Shown: positions 17,280 through 27,066, counted from the first letter of the stretch. The stretch: DNA of 64,000 nucleotides from Paraburkholderia sp. C35 (GCF_003121405.1 NZ_QBUY01000003.1:186001-250000); one strand, 5' to 3'. The notes: a model not told the origin generated them from the letters alone. Translations and numbers: made by a program.

Positions 17280-18023
17280 ATGCTGAGCCAACAACTCGCC
17301 GACGCGCGCGCCGACTACACGACACTCGCGTCGCTTTCTCCCGACCTCATTCCTGCCGACATGAGCGCGGCCTACGCGATCCAGCACGAGCTGCTGGCGA
17401 AGCGCGGTGAGCGCATCGGAGGCTGGAAAATAGGCGCGAAATCTGCCGATGGCGCGATTCAAGGCGCACCATTGCCTGTTTCCGATTTGCATAGAAATGG
17501 CGCGCGCTTGCCGCGTGCGCACTTCACGCCGCTTGGACTCGAACTGGAAATCGCGTTCCGTTTCGGGCGTGATTTCGAGCCTTCCGCTAATGGGTATCAC
17601 GAAGTCGAAGTACTCGATGCGATCGATGCGATGGGCGCGACCATCGAGATCGTCGCGAGCCGCTATGCGCAGTGGCCCAACGTCGACAAGCTCGCGCAAC
17701 TCGCGGACTTGCAGAATCACGGTGCGTTGATTGTCGGCGAGTTCACGCCGTATCGGCGTGACTTTCCATTCGTTGCGCCTTCGCTCGAGTTCACGTTCGA
17801 AGGCGACAACGTGGTGAAAGCGACGCCGTCGAATCCGTGCGGCGATCCGCGCCGCCTGCTGACATGGCTCGTCAATCACTGCACGCAGCATCATCGCATT
17901 GCCGTGACGCGCGACATGGTTCTGACGACAGGCTCATACACCGGCATGTTCTTTCCGCAGCATGCAGGCACCGCGTGCGGACAGATCGAAGGGCTGGCGC
18001 CTGTCAGCGTCACGCTCGAGTAG
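17280..18023 (+). CDS. 2-keto-4-pentenoate hydratase-like protein (FAH superfamily)
   Basis: The 247-residue protein resembles MhpD/DmpE-type hydratases: I-G-G-W-K-I-G-A-K near residues 46-54, L-G-L-E-L-E-I-A-F-R with the acidic metal ligands, and T-G-S-Y-T-G-M-F near the C-terminus. Family enzymes hydrate 2-hydroxypenta-2,4-dienoate or decarboxylate 4-oxalocrotonate with Mg2+. No strong ribosome site precedes the ATG, but the gene begins 23 bp after the transporter, so it may rely on coupling. The true substrate in this operon is unknown. Confidence 0.83.
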   Translation: MLSQQLADARADYTTLASLSPDLIPADMSAAYAIQHELLAKRGERIGGWKIGAKSADGAIQGAPLPVSDLHRNGARLPRAHFTPLGLELEIAFRFGRDFEPSANGYHEVEVLDAIDAMGATIEIVASRYAQWPNVDKLAQLADLQNHGALIVGEFTPYRRDFPFVAPSLEFTFEGDNVVKATPSNPCGDPRRLLTWLVNHCTQHHRIAVTRDMVLTTGSYTGMFFPQHAGTACGQIEGLAPVSVTLE

Positions 18024-18062
18024 CCGCGCCTTTCACGCCTCGCTTTCTATAGGCCGAAGCAT

Positions 18063-21000
18063 ATGTCGAACGCCGATTCCCTGCTGGTCAAGCCGATCCA
18101 TCTCGTGCCGTCTTCGGCGCGTCTGAGCACGCCGCTGGCGAACCGTTTGCGCAAGGAATTGCGCGGCGATGTGCTATTCGATGCCGCGAGCCGTGGGCGC
18201 TATTCAACCGATGCGTCGATCTATCAGATCATGCCGATTGGCGTGGTCGTGCCGCGCGATCAGGACGATCTGCTTGTCGCGCTGGATGTGGCGCGTAGCG
18301 AGCGTGTGCCGTTGCTCGCACGCGGCGCGGGTTCGAGCCAGTGCGGGCAGACGGTTGGCGAAGCGCTGGTGATCGACACGAGTAAATGGCTGAATCAGGT
18401 CGTTGCGTTCGACAAGGACAGGCGTACCGTCACGGTCGAGCCCGGCATCGTGCTCGATCATCTGAATGCGTGGCTCAAGCCGCATGGCTTGTGGTTTCCC
18501 GTCGATGTGTCGACGGCAGCGCAATGCACGATCGGCGGGATGGCGGGTAACAATTCATGCGGCTCGCGATCGATCGAATACGGCAACATGGTGCACAACG
18601 TCGATGCGATCGATGCGATTCTTGCAGACGGCACGCAGGCGCATTTTGCTTCGTTGCGTGAGGCGCCGCAGGGCGCGCGCCTGGAACAGATTGTCGAAAG
18701 CGTGAAGGCGATTGCGCTGCGCGAGCGTGATGAGATCGTTGCGCAGGTGCCAAAGGTACTGCGCCGCGTGGCAGGCTACAACATCGATCTGTTCGATTGC
18801 CAGAATCCGCGCGCTTATACCGACGATGGTTTTGCCAATCTCGCGCATCTGCTGGTTGGCTCCGAAGGCACGCTTGCCTTCAGCCGACAGTTGACCTTGA
18901 AGCTCGCGCCATTGCCTGCGCACAAGACGCTGGGCGTCGTGAATTTTCCGACCTTCTGGCAGGCAATGGACCTGACGCAGCATATCGTCAAGCTCAAGCC
19001 CGTTGCCGTTGAACTGGTCGATCGCACGATGATCGAACTCGCGATGGGCAATCCGTCGTTCAGGCCGGTGATCGAAAAGGCGTTGGTGGGCAGGCCCGAA
19101 GCGATTCTGCTGGTCGAATTTGCGGGTGAGAACCGCGATGAACAGCTCGCGTCGCTCAAACAGCTGACTGAGTTGATGGCGGATCTCGGCTTGCCGGACA
19201 CAGTCGTGCAGATGCCCGATGCGGGCGAGCAGAAAGCGCTGTGGGAAGTGCGTAAGGCCGGCCTGAACATCATGATGAGCATGAAGGGCGACGGCAAGCC
19301 GGTGTCGTTTATCGAAGACTGCGCGGTGCCTCTGGAGCATCTCGCTGAATATACGAGCCGGCTTACCGAAGTGTTTCATCGCAATGGCACGGAAGGGACA
19401 TGGTATGCACATGCGAGCGTCGGCACGCTGCACGTGCGGCCGATTCTTGACATGCGCCGCGACGGCGCGACGAAGATGCGCGCCATTGCCGAAGAAGCGG
19501 CCGCGCTGGTGCGCGAATACAAGGGCGCGTATTCAGGCGAGCACGGCGATGGCTTGTGTCGCGGCGAGTGGGTAGCGTGGCAATACGGTCCGCGCATCAA
19601 CCGCGCGTTCAGTGAGATCAAGACGCTGTTCGATCCGAACAACCGGATGAACCCGGACAAGATCGTGCGTCCGCCGAAAATGGACGATACGCGCAACTTC
19701 CGTTTTGCGCCGGGTTATCAGGTGCATTCGTTAGCACCCGCGCTCGACTGGTCGACGTGGAATGTCGAGCGCGATCCGATGACGGGTGTGGAGACCGCAC
19801 CCGGTACAGGCAGCGATCTCGCGGGCGGACTCGCGAGAGCAGTCGAGATGTGCAACAACAATGGCCATTGCCGCAAGTTCGATGCGGGTACGATGTGCCC
19901 GAGTTATCGGGTGACGAAAGACGAACAGCATGTGACGCGTGGCCGCGCGAATACGTTGCGCCTCGCACTGTCGGGGCAACTCGGCGATGGAGGACTGGCC
20001 AGCCAGGACGTGAAAGACACGCTCGATCTGTGTGTCTCGTGCAAAGGTTGCAAGCGCGATTGCCCGACGGGCATCGATATGGCCAAGTTCAAGATCGAGG
20101 CGCGCGCAGCCTGGGCGCAAAAACACGGTTTGCGGCTGCGCGAAAAGATGATTGCGTTCATGCCGCGTTATGCGGCGAAGGCAGCAGGCATGCCGGGTGC
20201 ATTTGCATTCGCGGGCAATCTGCCATGGGTCAAGCGCGCCCTTGGACTTGCGCCGCAGCGTTCGCTACCGCGTTTCGTAAAGCCTTTTTTAAGCGGCGAA
20301 CATGCAAAAGCCAGTGCAACGAATGCGCAGACTAAACAGAAAGAAGTGCTGCTATTCGTCGACACGTTCAACAACAATATCGAACCGGAGAACGCACTCG
20401 CGGCGCAACAGGTGCTGGAAGCAGCGGGTTATACCGTGCACTTCAACACGCGAGCAGGAGAACGTCCGATTTGCTGTGGTAGAACATTTCTCGCTGCAGG
20501 ACTCGTGGATGAAGCGAAGCGTGAAGCGCGCCGCATGCTCGATGCGTTCAAGCCATATATCCAGCGCGACGTTCCGGTAGTCGGTCTGGAGCCTTCGTGT
20601 CTTTTGTCGTTGCGCGACGAGTTTCTGCAATACGGTTTTGGCGAAGAGGCCGAACGTCTGTCGAAACTCGCCATGCTGTTCGAGGAATTTCTTGTAGCAG
20701 AGAAAAAGGCGGGCCGACTGACGCTGGAATTGAAAGCACTCGATGGCGCGAATCAGGCACTCGTGCACGGGCATTGTCATCAGAAAGCATTCGATGCGTT
20801 CACGCCTGTGCAAACCGTGCTGAAATGGATTCCCGAGCTGAAGGTATCGACAGTGGAATCGTCGTGCTGCGGAATGGCGGGAAGCTTTGGATATGAAGCC
20901 GAGCACTACGAGGCTTCCATGGCCATGGCAGAACTTTCGCTATTGCCTGCCGTGCGCAAGATCGATGCGAATACGGTGATGGTGGCCGATGGTACGAGTT

Positions 21001-21086
21001 GCCGTCATCAGATTCATGACGGCGCAGGCGTCGATGCATTGCATGTTGCAAGGATACTGGCGCGAGCGTTGAAAAGCAGCAACTGA
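18063..21086 (+). CDS. Large FAD-binding and Fe-S-binding oxidoreductase (GlcD-GlpC fusion type)
   Basis: The 1007-residue protein combines a PCMH-type FAD domain (about 60-260, with G-A-G-S-S-Q-C-G), a lactate/glycolate oxidase C-terminal domain (about 260-530), two ferredoxin-type clusters (C-V-S-C-K-G-C-K-R-D-C-P near 660-672) and two CCG motifs (I-C-C-G-R and S-S-C-C-G-M-A-G). This is the layout of D-lactate, D-2-hydroxyglutarate and YdiJ-type dehydrogenases feeding electrons to quinones. It should oxidise a D-2-hydroxy acid made in this pathway. It is the last gene of the operon. Confidence 0.9.
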   Translation: MSNADSLLVKPIHLVPSSARLSTPLANRLRKELRGDVLFDAASRGRYSTDASIYQIMPIGVVVPRDQDDLLVALDVARSERVPLLARGAGSSQCGQTVGEALVIDTSKWLNQVVAFDKDRRTVTVEPGIVLDHLNAWLKPHGLWFPVDVSTAAQCTIGGMAGNNSCGSRSIEYGNMVHNVDAIDAILADGTQAHFASLREAPQGARLEQIVESVKAIALRERDEIVAQVPKVLRRVAGYNIDLFDCQNPRAYTDDGFANLAHLLVGSEGTLAFSRQLTLKLAPLPAHKTLGVVNFPTFWQAMDLTQHIVKLKPVAVELVDRTMIELAMGNPSFRPVIEKALVGRPEAILLVEFAGENRDEQLASLKQLTELMADLGLPDTVVQMPDAGEQKALWEVRKAGLNIMMSMKGDGKPVSFIEDCAVPLEHLAEYTSRLTEVFHRNGTEGTWYAHASVGTLHVRPILDMRRDGATKMRAIAEEAAALVREYKGAYSGEHGDGLCRGEWVAWQYGPRINRAFSEIKTLFDPNNRMNPDKIVRPPKMDDTRNFRFAPGYQVHSLAPALDWSTWNVERDPMTGVETAPGTGSDLAGGLARAVEMCNNNGHCRKFDAGTMCPSYRVTKDEQHVTRGRANTLRLALSGQLGDGGLASQDVKDTLDLCVSCKGCKRDCPTGIDMAKFKIEARAAWAQKHGLRLREKMIAFMPRYAAKAAGMPGAFAFAGNLPWVKRALGLAPQRSLPRFVKPFLSGEHAKASATNAQTKQKEVLLFVDTFNNNIEPENALAAQQVLEAAGYTVHFNTRAGERPICCGRTFLAAGLVDEAKREARRMLDAFKPYIQRDVPVVGLEPSCLLSLRDEFLQYGFGEEAERLSKLAMLFEEFLVAEKKAGRLTLELKALDGANQALVHGHCHQKAFDAFTPVQTVLKWIPELKVSTVESSCCGMAGSFGYEAEHYEASMAMAELSLLPAVRKIDANTVMVADGTSCRHQIHDGAGVDALHVARILARALKSSN

Positions 21087-21104
21087 CATCGCGCCACTTT
21101 CACC

Positions 21105-21150
21105 GCAGGTGCATCACGCATTGGGTTTGCCAATACGTGACGTCACCTGC
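21105..21150. terminator. Interrupted hairpin between convergent genes
   Basis: GCAGGTG pairs with CACCTGC, then CACG with CGTG and ATTGG with CCAAT around a GTTTG loop. It lies between the stop codons of convergent genes and could end transcription in either direction. There is no clean T-tract. Confidence 0.5.
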
Positions 21151-21166
21151 TGCAACGTTGTATGTT

Positions 21167-22291
21167 TTAGCGCGCGATGTCCCGCAAGAAATCCGATACC
21201 TTCGCGAGTCCAGCAACCAGCACGTCACGATTATTCGTGTAGCCAATGCGCACATAGCCTTCGACATCGAGCGCACTGCCCGGCGTGAACATCACGCCCG
21301 TCTTTTCGATTAGCGCAATGCAGAAGTCTCGCGAAGACATATCGACATTGACACGCACGAGCGCCGTCGTGCCGGCTTTCGGCTTGACATACGAGAGCAG
21401 CGGTTCTTTCGCGATCCACGCATCGAGCAGGGCGAGATTCGTCCGCAGAATGCCGTGATTGCGTTCGAGAATGGCCTTGCGGTTTTCCAGTGCAATGGAA
21501 GCCAGCAGATCATTCAACATCCCGACGCTAATGGTGTTGTAGTCGCGGTGCGTGCGCACGCGTTCGAGCAATTCGACAGGCGCGACGATCCAGCCCACGC
21601 GCAAGCCTGCCAGCGACCATGTCTTCGACATGCTGCCCGTGCTGATCCCTTTTTCATAAAGATCCGCAATCGATGCCGTGAAGCCGCTGCCTTCCTGGTC
21701 GGTGCCTCGATACACTTCGTCGTTGAGCACATAAGCGCCGCATGACCGTGCGATCTCCACGATGCGTTCGAGAAACGCACGATCCATCAGCGAGCCAGTC
21801 GGATTGTTCGGATTGTTGATCGCGATGACGCGCGTGTTCGGCGTCACCATGCGCTTCAGTTCATCCAGATCGGGCAGAAAGCCGTTTTCTTCGCGCAAAC
21901 GCAGAATGTCGACCTTTGCGCCGTAGCTCTCGGGAATCGAATAATGCTGCTGATACGTGGGCAGCACGGAAATCACGTGATCGCCGGGTTCGACCAGCGT
22001 TTCGTAGACCAGCGCATTGGCACTGATCGCGCCGTGCGTGATCAGCACGTTCGACACGCTCTGCTTTTCATACAGCGATGCAACGTTGCTGCGCAGGCGC
22101 TCAGTGCCGTCGATTGCGCCATACGTCAGCTTCATCGGCAGGATCTCGCCGAGTAGCGCGTCTTCCTTGCCCGCAATCTTCAGCAACTCGCCGACCGTCA
22201 GCGACTCGACACACGTTTCCGCAAGATTGAGTTGGCACTGGTTCTCGTAGAGATCCATCCAGCGTTCGACTCCGAATTCCCTGATTTGCAT
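21167..22291 (-). CDS. Class I/II PLP aminotransferase
   Basis: The start chosen is the ATG at 22291, preceded by GAGGACAG on the coding strand; the open frame extends upstream but holds no domain. The 374-residue protein has N-N-P-N-N-P-T-G (159-166), D-E-V-Y and the PLP lysine K223 in S-M-S-K-T-W. The N-terminus (N-L-A-E-T-C-V-E-S-L-T-V) recalls capreomycidine-synthase-like aminotransferases, which act on hydroxylated arginine, but this is a weak guide. No operon partner follows; it is convergent with the FAD/Fe-S gene. Confidence 0.87.
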   Translation of the reverse strand: MQIREFGVERWMDLYENQCQLNLAETCVESLTVGELLKIAGKEDALLGEILPMKLTYGAIDGTERLRSNVASLYEKQSVSNVLITHGAISANALVYETLVEPGDHVISVLPTYQQHYSIPESYGAKVDILRLREENGFLPDLDELKRMVTPNTRVIAINNPNNPTGSLMDRAFLERIVEIARSCGAYVLNDEVYRGTDQEGSGFTASIADLYEKGISTGSMSKTWSLAGLRVGWIVAPVELLERVRTHRDYNTISVGMLNDLLASIALENRKAILERNHGILRTNLALLDAWIAKEPLLSYVKPKAGTTALVRVNVDMSSRDFCIALIEKTGVMFTPGSALDVEGYVRIGYTNNRDVLVAGLAKVSDFLRDIAR

Positions 22292-22380
22292 GAGTTCTGT
22301 CCTCGATTGAAAGCAGTGGCAAAGGGCGCGGCTGGTCAGACTTTCGCGGCGCAAATTCGATTGCTGTCGAGTGTAGACTA

Positions 22381-22399
22381 TTTGTCTCAAATAGACAAA
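22381..22399. promoter_or_regulatory. Palindrome upstream of the aminotransferase
   Basis: TTTGTCT and AGACAAA flank CAAAT, 90 bp before the ATG of the minus-strand aminotransferase. A second 12-bp palindrome, GCACGATCGTGC, lies at 22411-22422. Both are plausible regulator sites; the regulator is unknown. Confidence 0.5.
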
Positions 22400-22523
22400 C
22401 ATCCGTCCACGCACGATCGTGCTCGACAAGACGAACGTAGACCGTGCGTATCGCAAGCGAATGATGGGTAGAGGAGAAAGAGCAGCGTACGCCAGGAAGG
22501 GCCGCTGCGTCAGCGCGCGAGAA

Positions 22524-23441
22524 TCAGCCCGCGCGCAGCGCCTGACGATAGACAGCCGGTGTCACGCCGACGCCCTGCCGGAAGCGGTGGCTGAAGTGGC
22601 TTGCGTTCGCGTAGCCGCATTGCGTCGCGATATCGATGAGCGGCAGCCTGGTGGTGCGCAGCAGCGTGCGCGCGCGTTCCAGCCGCTGCTGCGCGATCCA
22701 CGCATGCGGCGGCAGGCCAAACGAAGCGCGGAACATCCGTGCCAGATGGAATTCAGACAGATTCGCGACGGCGGCCAGTTCGCCGAGCGTCAACGGCTGC
22801 GTCAGGTTTTGATCGATGTAGTCGCGCAGGCGGCGGCGTGTCGCGACGGCGAGGCCGCCCTTGAGCACGGCATCCGCGCGATTCACGCCTTGCGAGCGCA
22901 ACAGCAGGCTCAATATTTCGTGTGATGTTTCGTTCGCGCGAAGGCGGCCGTCTGCGTCTTCCCACAGGTCGTTGGCGAGCGACTGGCACAGCGCCGCGAT
23001 GCGCTCGTCTTCGAAGTACGTGCGATCGGCGAGCGTCATTTCACGCGGCTCGCGGTCCAGTTCGCGAATGGCGCGCTGCGTGAAATGCTCGGGCAGGAAG
23101 TACAGATGCATGAAGTGCATGTGACCGCGTACCCACCAGCGCGATTCGTGATCGCCGGGCAGCGCGCACAGACGGCTCGGCGCGCCATAGCGGCCGGGCA
23201 GTTTCTGCCGTTCGGTGCGGTAGCCGCCGTCCAGATAGCACGACAGCGTGTGATGGCCGGGCTGGTCGTAGACCGTCTCGGCTTCCTTGGTCTCGCGGGT
23301 CCAGATCGCGACGGCCAGCTGGTCGCCCAACCATGCGAAACGGTCGAGCGACGCATTGGAGTCGCTCAGCGTTTTGCAGACCGAATGCATGCCGAACGGC
23401 GGTTCGGCGAGATCGGCAGTGGAATTGGACGATGTGTTCAC
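22524..23441 (-). CDS. AraC-family transcriptional regulator
   Basis: The C-terminal about 100 residues are a clear AraC domain: two helix-turn-helices with L-A-A-V-A-N-L-S-E-F-H-L-A-R-M-F and I-A-T-Q-C-G-Y-A-N-A-S-H-F-S-H-R-F. The N-terminal part (W-x-R-E-T-K-E-A-E) is a cupin-like sensing domain with H-x-M-H-F-M-H-L-Y. A GTG at 23441 gives 305 residues; the ATG at 23390 is an alternative and neither has a strong ribosome site. It is divergent from the DMT exporter gene at 23603 and probably controls it. Confidence 0.87.
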   Translation of the reverse strand: MNTSSNSTADLAEPPFGMHSVCKTLSDSNASLDRFAWLGDQLAVAIWTRETKEAETVYDQPGHHTLSCYLDGGYRTERQKLPGRYGAPSRLCALPGDHESRWWVRGHMHFMHLYFLPEHFTQRAIRELDREPREMTLADRTYFEDERIAALCQSLANDLWEDADGRLRANETSHEILSLLLRSQGVNRADAVLKGGLAVATRRRLRDYIDQNLTQPLTLGELAAVANLSEFHLARMFRASFGLPPHAWIAQQRLERARTLLRTTRLPLIDIATQCGYANASHFSHRFRQGVGVTPAVYRQALRAG

Positions 23442-23602
23442 GTTGTAGACGGCAAAACAGAAAGGGCGTGCGCTTACCCGAAGTATACGGCCAGCCCGCC
23501 TGCCGCTCGTTGCGGCATGCCAAAAGTGCGCAATTCTGGACAATCGAACGGACGTGCGGCGGTGCATAGTCGGCTCGACCCGTATTCTGTGGCCTGAAAG
23601 CA

Positions 23603-24502
23603 ATGAATCTGTTCCTTTATGTTGTGACCGTGCTGATCTGGGGTACGACCTGGATCGCGATCAAGTGGCAGCTTGGCGTCGTGCCGACGCCGGTTTCGAT
23701 TGCGTGCCGTTTCTGGCTCGCCGCCATCGTGCTGTTCGCGCTGCTGAAAATCATGCGCCGCCCCATGTGGCCGCCGCGTGCCGCGTGGCGTTTCCTCGCG
23801 GCGCAAGGTCTCGCGCTTTTCTGCGTGAACTTCCTGTGCTTCTACTACGCGGAAAGCGTGGTGCCGAGCGGACTCGTGGCCGTGGTGTTCTCGACTGCGC
23901 CGCTGTTGAATTCGCTCAATGGACGTCTCTTCATGGGCCGTCCGCTGCAGCCGACCGCGATTGTCGGCGCGGTGCTCGGGCTGGCCGGCATCGTGTGTCT
24001 GTCGTTGCAGCAGATGGCCGGACATCTCGGCGATCACGCCGCGTGGCTCGGCCTCGCTGTCGCATTCGTGGGGACGATGTGTTTTTCGGCGGGCAATCTG
24101 CTGTCGAGCCGCATGCAGTCGATGGGTCTGCACCCTATCGTCACCAATAGCTGGGCGATGCTGATCGGCGCGAGCGTGCTGACAATCGGCAGTTTCGCGG
24201 CCGGCCTGCCGTTCGCGCTGGAGCCGGATGCGCGCTATCTCGGCGCACTCGTCTATCTTGCCGTCCCCGGCTCCGTGATCGGTTTCACCGCGTATCTGAT
24301 GCTGGTCGGGCGCATCGGGCCCGAGCGCGCGGCCTATTGCACGGTGCTGTTCCCGTTCGTCGCGCTGGCGGTTTCGACTGTGTTCGAGGGATACCGCTGG
24401 TCGGCGCTCGCTGTCGTTGGACTGGTGCTGGTGGTGGCGGGCAATCTGGTTGCGTTCGGCCTCACGCAGCGGCTGTTCATGCGGCGCACGCGTGTCGCAT
24501 GA
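23603..24502 (+). CDS. DMT-family (EamA) exporter
   Basis: The 299-residue protein has about ten membrane helices in two EamA repeats. It opens V-T-V-L-I-W-G-T-T-W-I-A-I-K, a typical EamA start, and has the second-repeat motif P-G-S-V-I-G-F-T-A-Y. Such proteins mostly export amino acids or metabolites. It faces an AraC regulator across 160 bp, a common arrangement for an inducible exporter. Substrate unknown. Confidence 0.88.
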   Translation: MNLFLYVVTVLIWGTTWIAIKWQLGVVPTPVSIACRFWLAAIVLFALLKIMRRPMWPPRAAWRFLAAQGLALFCVNFLCFYYAESVVPSGLVAVVFSTAPLLNSLNGRLFMGRPLQPTAIVGAVLGLAGIVCLSLQQMAGHLGDHAAWLGLAVAFVGTMCFSAGNLLSSRMQSMGLHPIVTNSWAMLIGASVLTIGSFAAGLPFALEPDARYLGALVYLAVPGSVIGFTAYLMLVGRIGPERAAYCTVLFPFVALAVSTVFEGYRWSALAVVGLVLVVAGNLVAFGLTQRLFMRRTRVA

Positions 24503-24734
24503 TGCATTCAAGCTAATGCCAATCTAGTTCAAATAAAAGCATAAAAAATCGCTAATCGATTTATTTAAGGAGAAACGGTCGTCGTCTGATTTGAGAAGAT
24601 AGAAAACACAATAAATCTATTTCATGCGAATTGAGTATCGATTCATATGGAATGGCAAATTCTGTTGGATAAGCGTATTGCCTGAACGCTTTATCTGCAT
24701 TTGCCAACGTTTTGCTTCTCGCAAGGACACGACC

Positions 24735-26918
24735 GTGAAAGCCTCCACTCGCCTCGCTGCCGCGCTGTTCGCGCTCGGCAGCCTTGTTTCTGCCGGCGCT
24801 GCTGCGCAAACGCAGTTGACCTATACCACGTCATGGATAGGCAATAGTTTCGGATTCGGCGATGGCAAATGGATGCAGCAGGACATTCAGGCAATTAACG
24901 TTGCACCGGATGGCACGGTATTCACCAATTCGCCATGGGATGAAAGCGGAAGTGAAATAGCGGCCTATAAAAATGGCGACAAAATCGCCGTAGGCGGCGC
25001 GACGCATGGCTGGGGCGCGGCAGGCGGCGACGCGATCACGTCGAATCACACATACGTGTATGCGGCGATGTCGATCGGCAATGAGAACAACGGGCTGGTC
25101 GGCGCCGATTATCCGCCTGCAGGCCAGACGTGGTTCGGCATCACGCGCCGCTCGCTGGCGAACATTGCTGTGGGCGTGCCGTTCGACAGCGGCATCGGCA
25201 ATAGCGCGAACGCGACGAAGAACAGCTTCCTGCGCGTCAATGCAGTAGCAACCGGCACCGACGCGGGCATTCGCGGCCTCGCGGCAACCGATGCCGAAGT
25301 CTACGCATCCGATACCTATGGCAACCAGGTCGTCGTGTTCGATGCGAACACGATGCGGCGCCTGCGCGCATGGAGCGTCGCGGCGCCTGGACGCATCGCG
25401 ATCGATACCGATTCGACCATCTGGGTCATGAGCGGCTTCGGCACAGGCACGCTGAGCGTGCTTCACTATTCGGCGACGGGCGCGCCGCTGGCAGGCACAC
25501 TCGCGTTGCCGGTTGACGCCATTCCGACCGATCTCGCCATCTCATCATCGGGACAGATTCTCGTCGCCGATAACGGCCCGAAGCAGCAGATCCTCATCTA
25601 CGACAGGACAGCAAGCGGCACGACCCAGCGGACGGGCGCGCTCGGCACGCTGTACGGGATCTTCCACGAGCCGAAGGGCACGCCTGGCAACTGGCGCTTC
25701 AACGGCATCACGGGGATCGGTTTCGATCAGATGGGCAATCTCTTCGTCGCGCAGAACGGGGAAGGGCCGCGGCCGCTCGCATCGGCGACGGTGGGGCAGG
25801 GCGCGGTGCTGGAAAGCTATCGCTACGCAACACGGGGCTTCAACTGGCGGCTGCAGGGCTTGACCTTCGTCGACAGCGCAGCCTTCGATCCCGCGACGCC
25901 GAACATCGTCTACACCGGCTCGAAGCGCTTCACGATGGATTACGCGCAGCCGCCAGGGCTTCAATGGAAATACGCCGGCTTCACGCTCGACCGCTTCGAT
26001 TTCCCCGACGATCCCGCCTTCCATCAGCCGCGTGGCGTGCGCGGCGAGCCGATGGTGCGGCGGATCAACGGCAAGCCATATCTGTACACGCTGGATCCTG
26101 GCGCGCACTACCTGAACGTCTATCGATTCGACGCCGCGCACGACGAAGTGGCGATTCCATCGGGGCTGTTCGCGCAGAACCCGTTGCCGGGCAACTGGCC
26201 TGCTGCCCAGCCGACGTACGGCGAGTGGATGTGGCGCGATGCGAACGGCGACGGCCATGTGGACGCGAGCGAAATCACCGGCAATCCGTCGACGGGCAGC
26301 ACCGTCGGCAACGGCTTCTGGTGGGTCGATACGCCCGGCAACGTGTGGCTCGCGACGCCCGCGAGCGGGATTCGCGAAATGCCGTTGCAGGGTTTCGATA
26401 GCGTTGGCAATCCTGTCTACAGCTACGCAAGCTCGAAGATGTTCCCGATGCCCGCGCCGTTCAACCGGATCGCGCGCATCGTCTACGCCGCCGAGACCGA
26501 CACGATGTACGTGTCCGGCTACACGAGCAGTCTGCCGTGGGACGCGACGCACTGGAAGGAGGCGGGCCGCATTCTCGTGCGCTACGACAACTGGAGTTCA
26601 GGTGCGCCCACACCCGTCTACACGATCGCGCTGCCGTGGAACGCGGGTAGCAATCCGCAGGTGACGCCCGTCGGCGTCGCGGTTGCGGGCAACTACATCT
26701 TCGTCGCCGAGTTGTACACGCCAAAGGTCGATGTGTACGACGCGCGCTCGGGGCAGATGGTCGGCTACATGACACCGGGCGCGGCAGTCGGCAACACGAC
26801 GGGCTGGGTCGACGTGTATCTCGGCATCAGCGCGGTGCGGCGCGCAAACGGCGAATACGTGGTGCTGCTCGAAGACGATGCGCGCGCGAAAATCCTGATG
26901 TATCGCTGGACGCCTTGA
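24735..26918 (+). CDS. Secreted beta-propeller-like protein, function unknown
   Basis: The start chosen is GTG at 24735, with AAGGA eight bases upstream and a clean signal peptide behind it (K-A-S-T-R-L-A-A-A-L-F-A-L-G, cut near A-A-A-Q). An upstream ATG would bury that signal. The 727-residue product has repeated NHL/SMP-30-like blades: G-I-R-G-L-A-A-T-D-A-E-V-Y, P-T-D-L-A-I-S-S-S-G-Q-I-L-V-A-D and G-I-G-F-D-Q-M-G-N-L-F-V-A. There is also an EF-hand-like D-A-N-G-D-G-H-V-D-A-S-E near residue 510, so calcium binding is possible. It is probably periplasmic or extracellular. No operon partner. The 230 bp before it are unusually AT-rich. Confidence 0.75.
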   Translation: MKASTRLAAALFALGSLVSAGAAAQTQLTYTTSWIGNSFGFGDGKWMQQDIQAINVAPDGTVFTNSPWDESGSEIAAYKNGDKIAVGGATHGWGAAGGDAITSNHTYVYAAMSIGNENNGLVGADYPPAGQTWFGITRRSLANIAVGVPFDSGIGNSANATKNSFLRVNAVATGTDAGIRGLAATDAEVYASDTYGNQVVVFDANTMRRLRAWSVAAPGRIAIDTDSTIWVMSGFGTGTLSVLHYSATGAPLAGTLALPVDAIPTDLAISSSGQILVADNGPKQQILIYDRTASGTTQRTGALGTLYGIFHEPKGTPGNWRFNGITGIGFDQMGNLFVAQNGEGPRPLASATVGQGAVLESYRYATRGFNWRLQGLTFVDSAAFDPATPNIVYTGSKRFTMDYAQPPGLQWKYAGFTLDRFDFPDDPAFHQPRGVRGEPMVRRINGKPYLYTLDPGAHYLNVYRFDAAHDEVAIPSGLFAQNPLPGNWPAAQPTYGEWMWRDANGDGHVDASEITGNPSTGSTVGNGFWWVDTPGNVWLATPASGIREMPLQGFDSVGNPVYSYASSKMFPMPAPFNRIARIVYAAETDTMYVSGYTSSLPWDATHWKEAGRILVRYDNWSSGAPTPVYTIALPWNAGSNPQVTPVGVAVAGNYIFVAELYTPKVDVYDARSGQMVGYMTPGAAVGNTTGWVDVYLGISAVRRANGEYVVLLEDDARAKILMYRWTP

Positions 26919-27066
26919 GCCTCGCGTGAACTCGCGTTGATCGCCGTCAGTCAAATGTGACATGCCGCGAGCGTGCCGTCTGTGCGAATGGACGGCTGCA
27001 CGCGATAGGTATATACATAACGGCAGCACCTTTTGCTCAAGAGCCAGAACAGGAGTGACGATTCTT

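Noticed and set aside
24624..24734. Upstream ATG as start of the beta-propeller protein
   Set aside because: It has no ribosome site and would place 37 residues before a clean signal peptide; GTG at 24735 has AAGGA in place.
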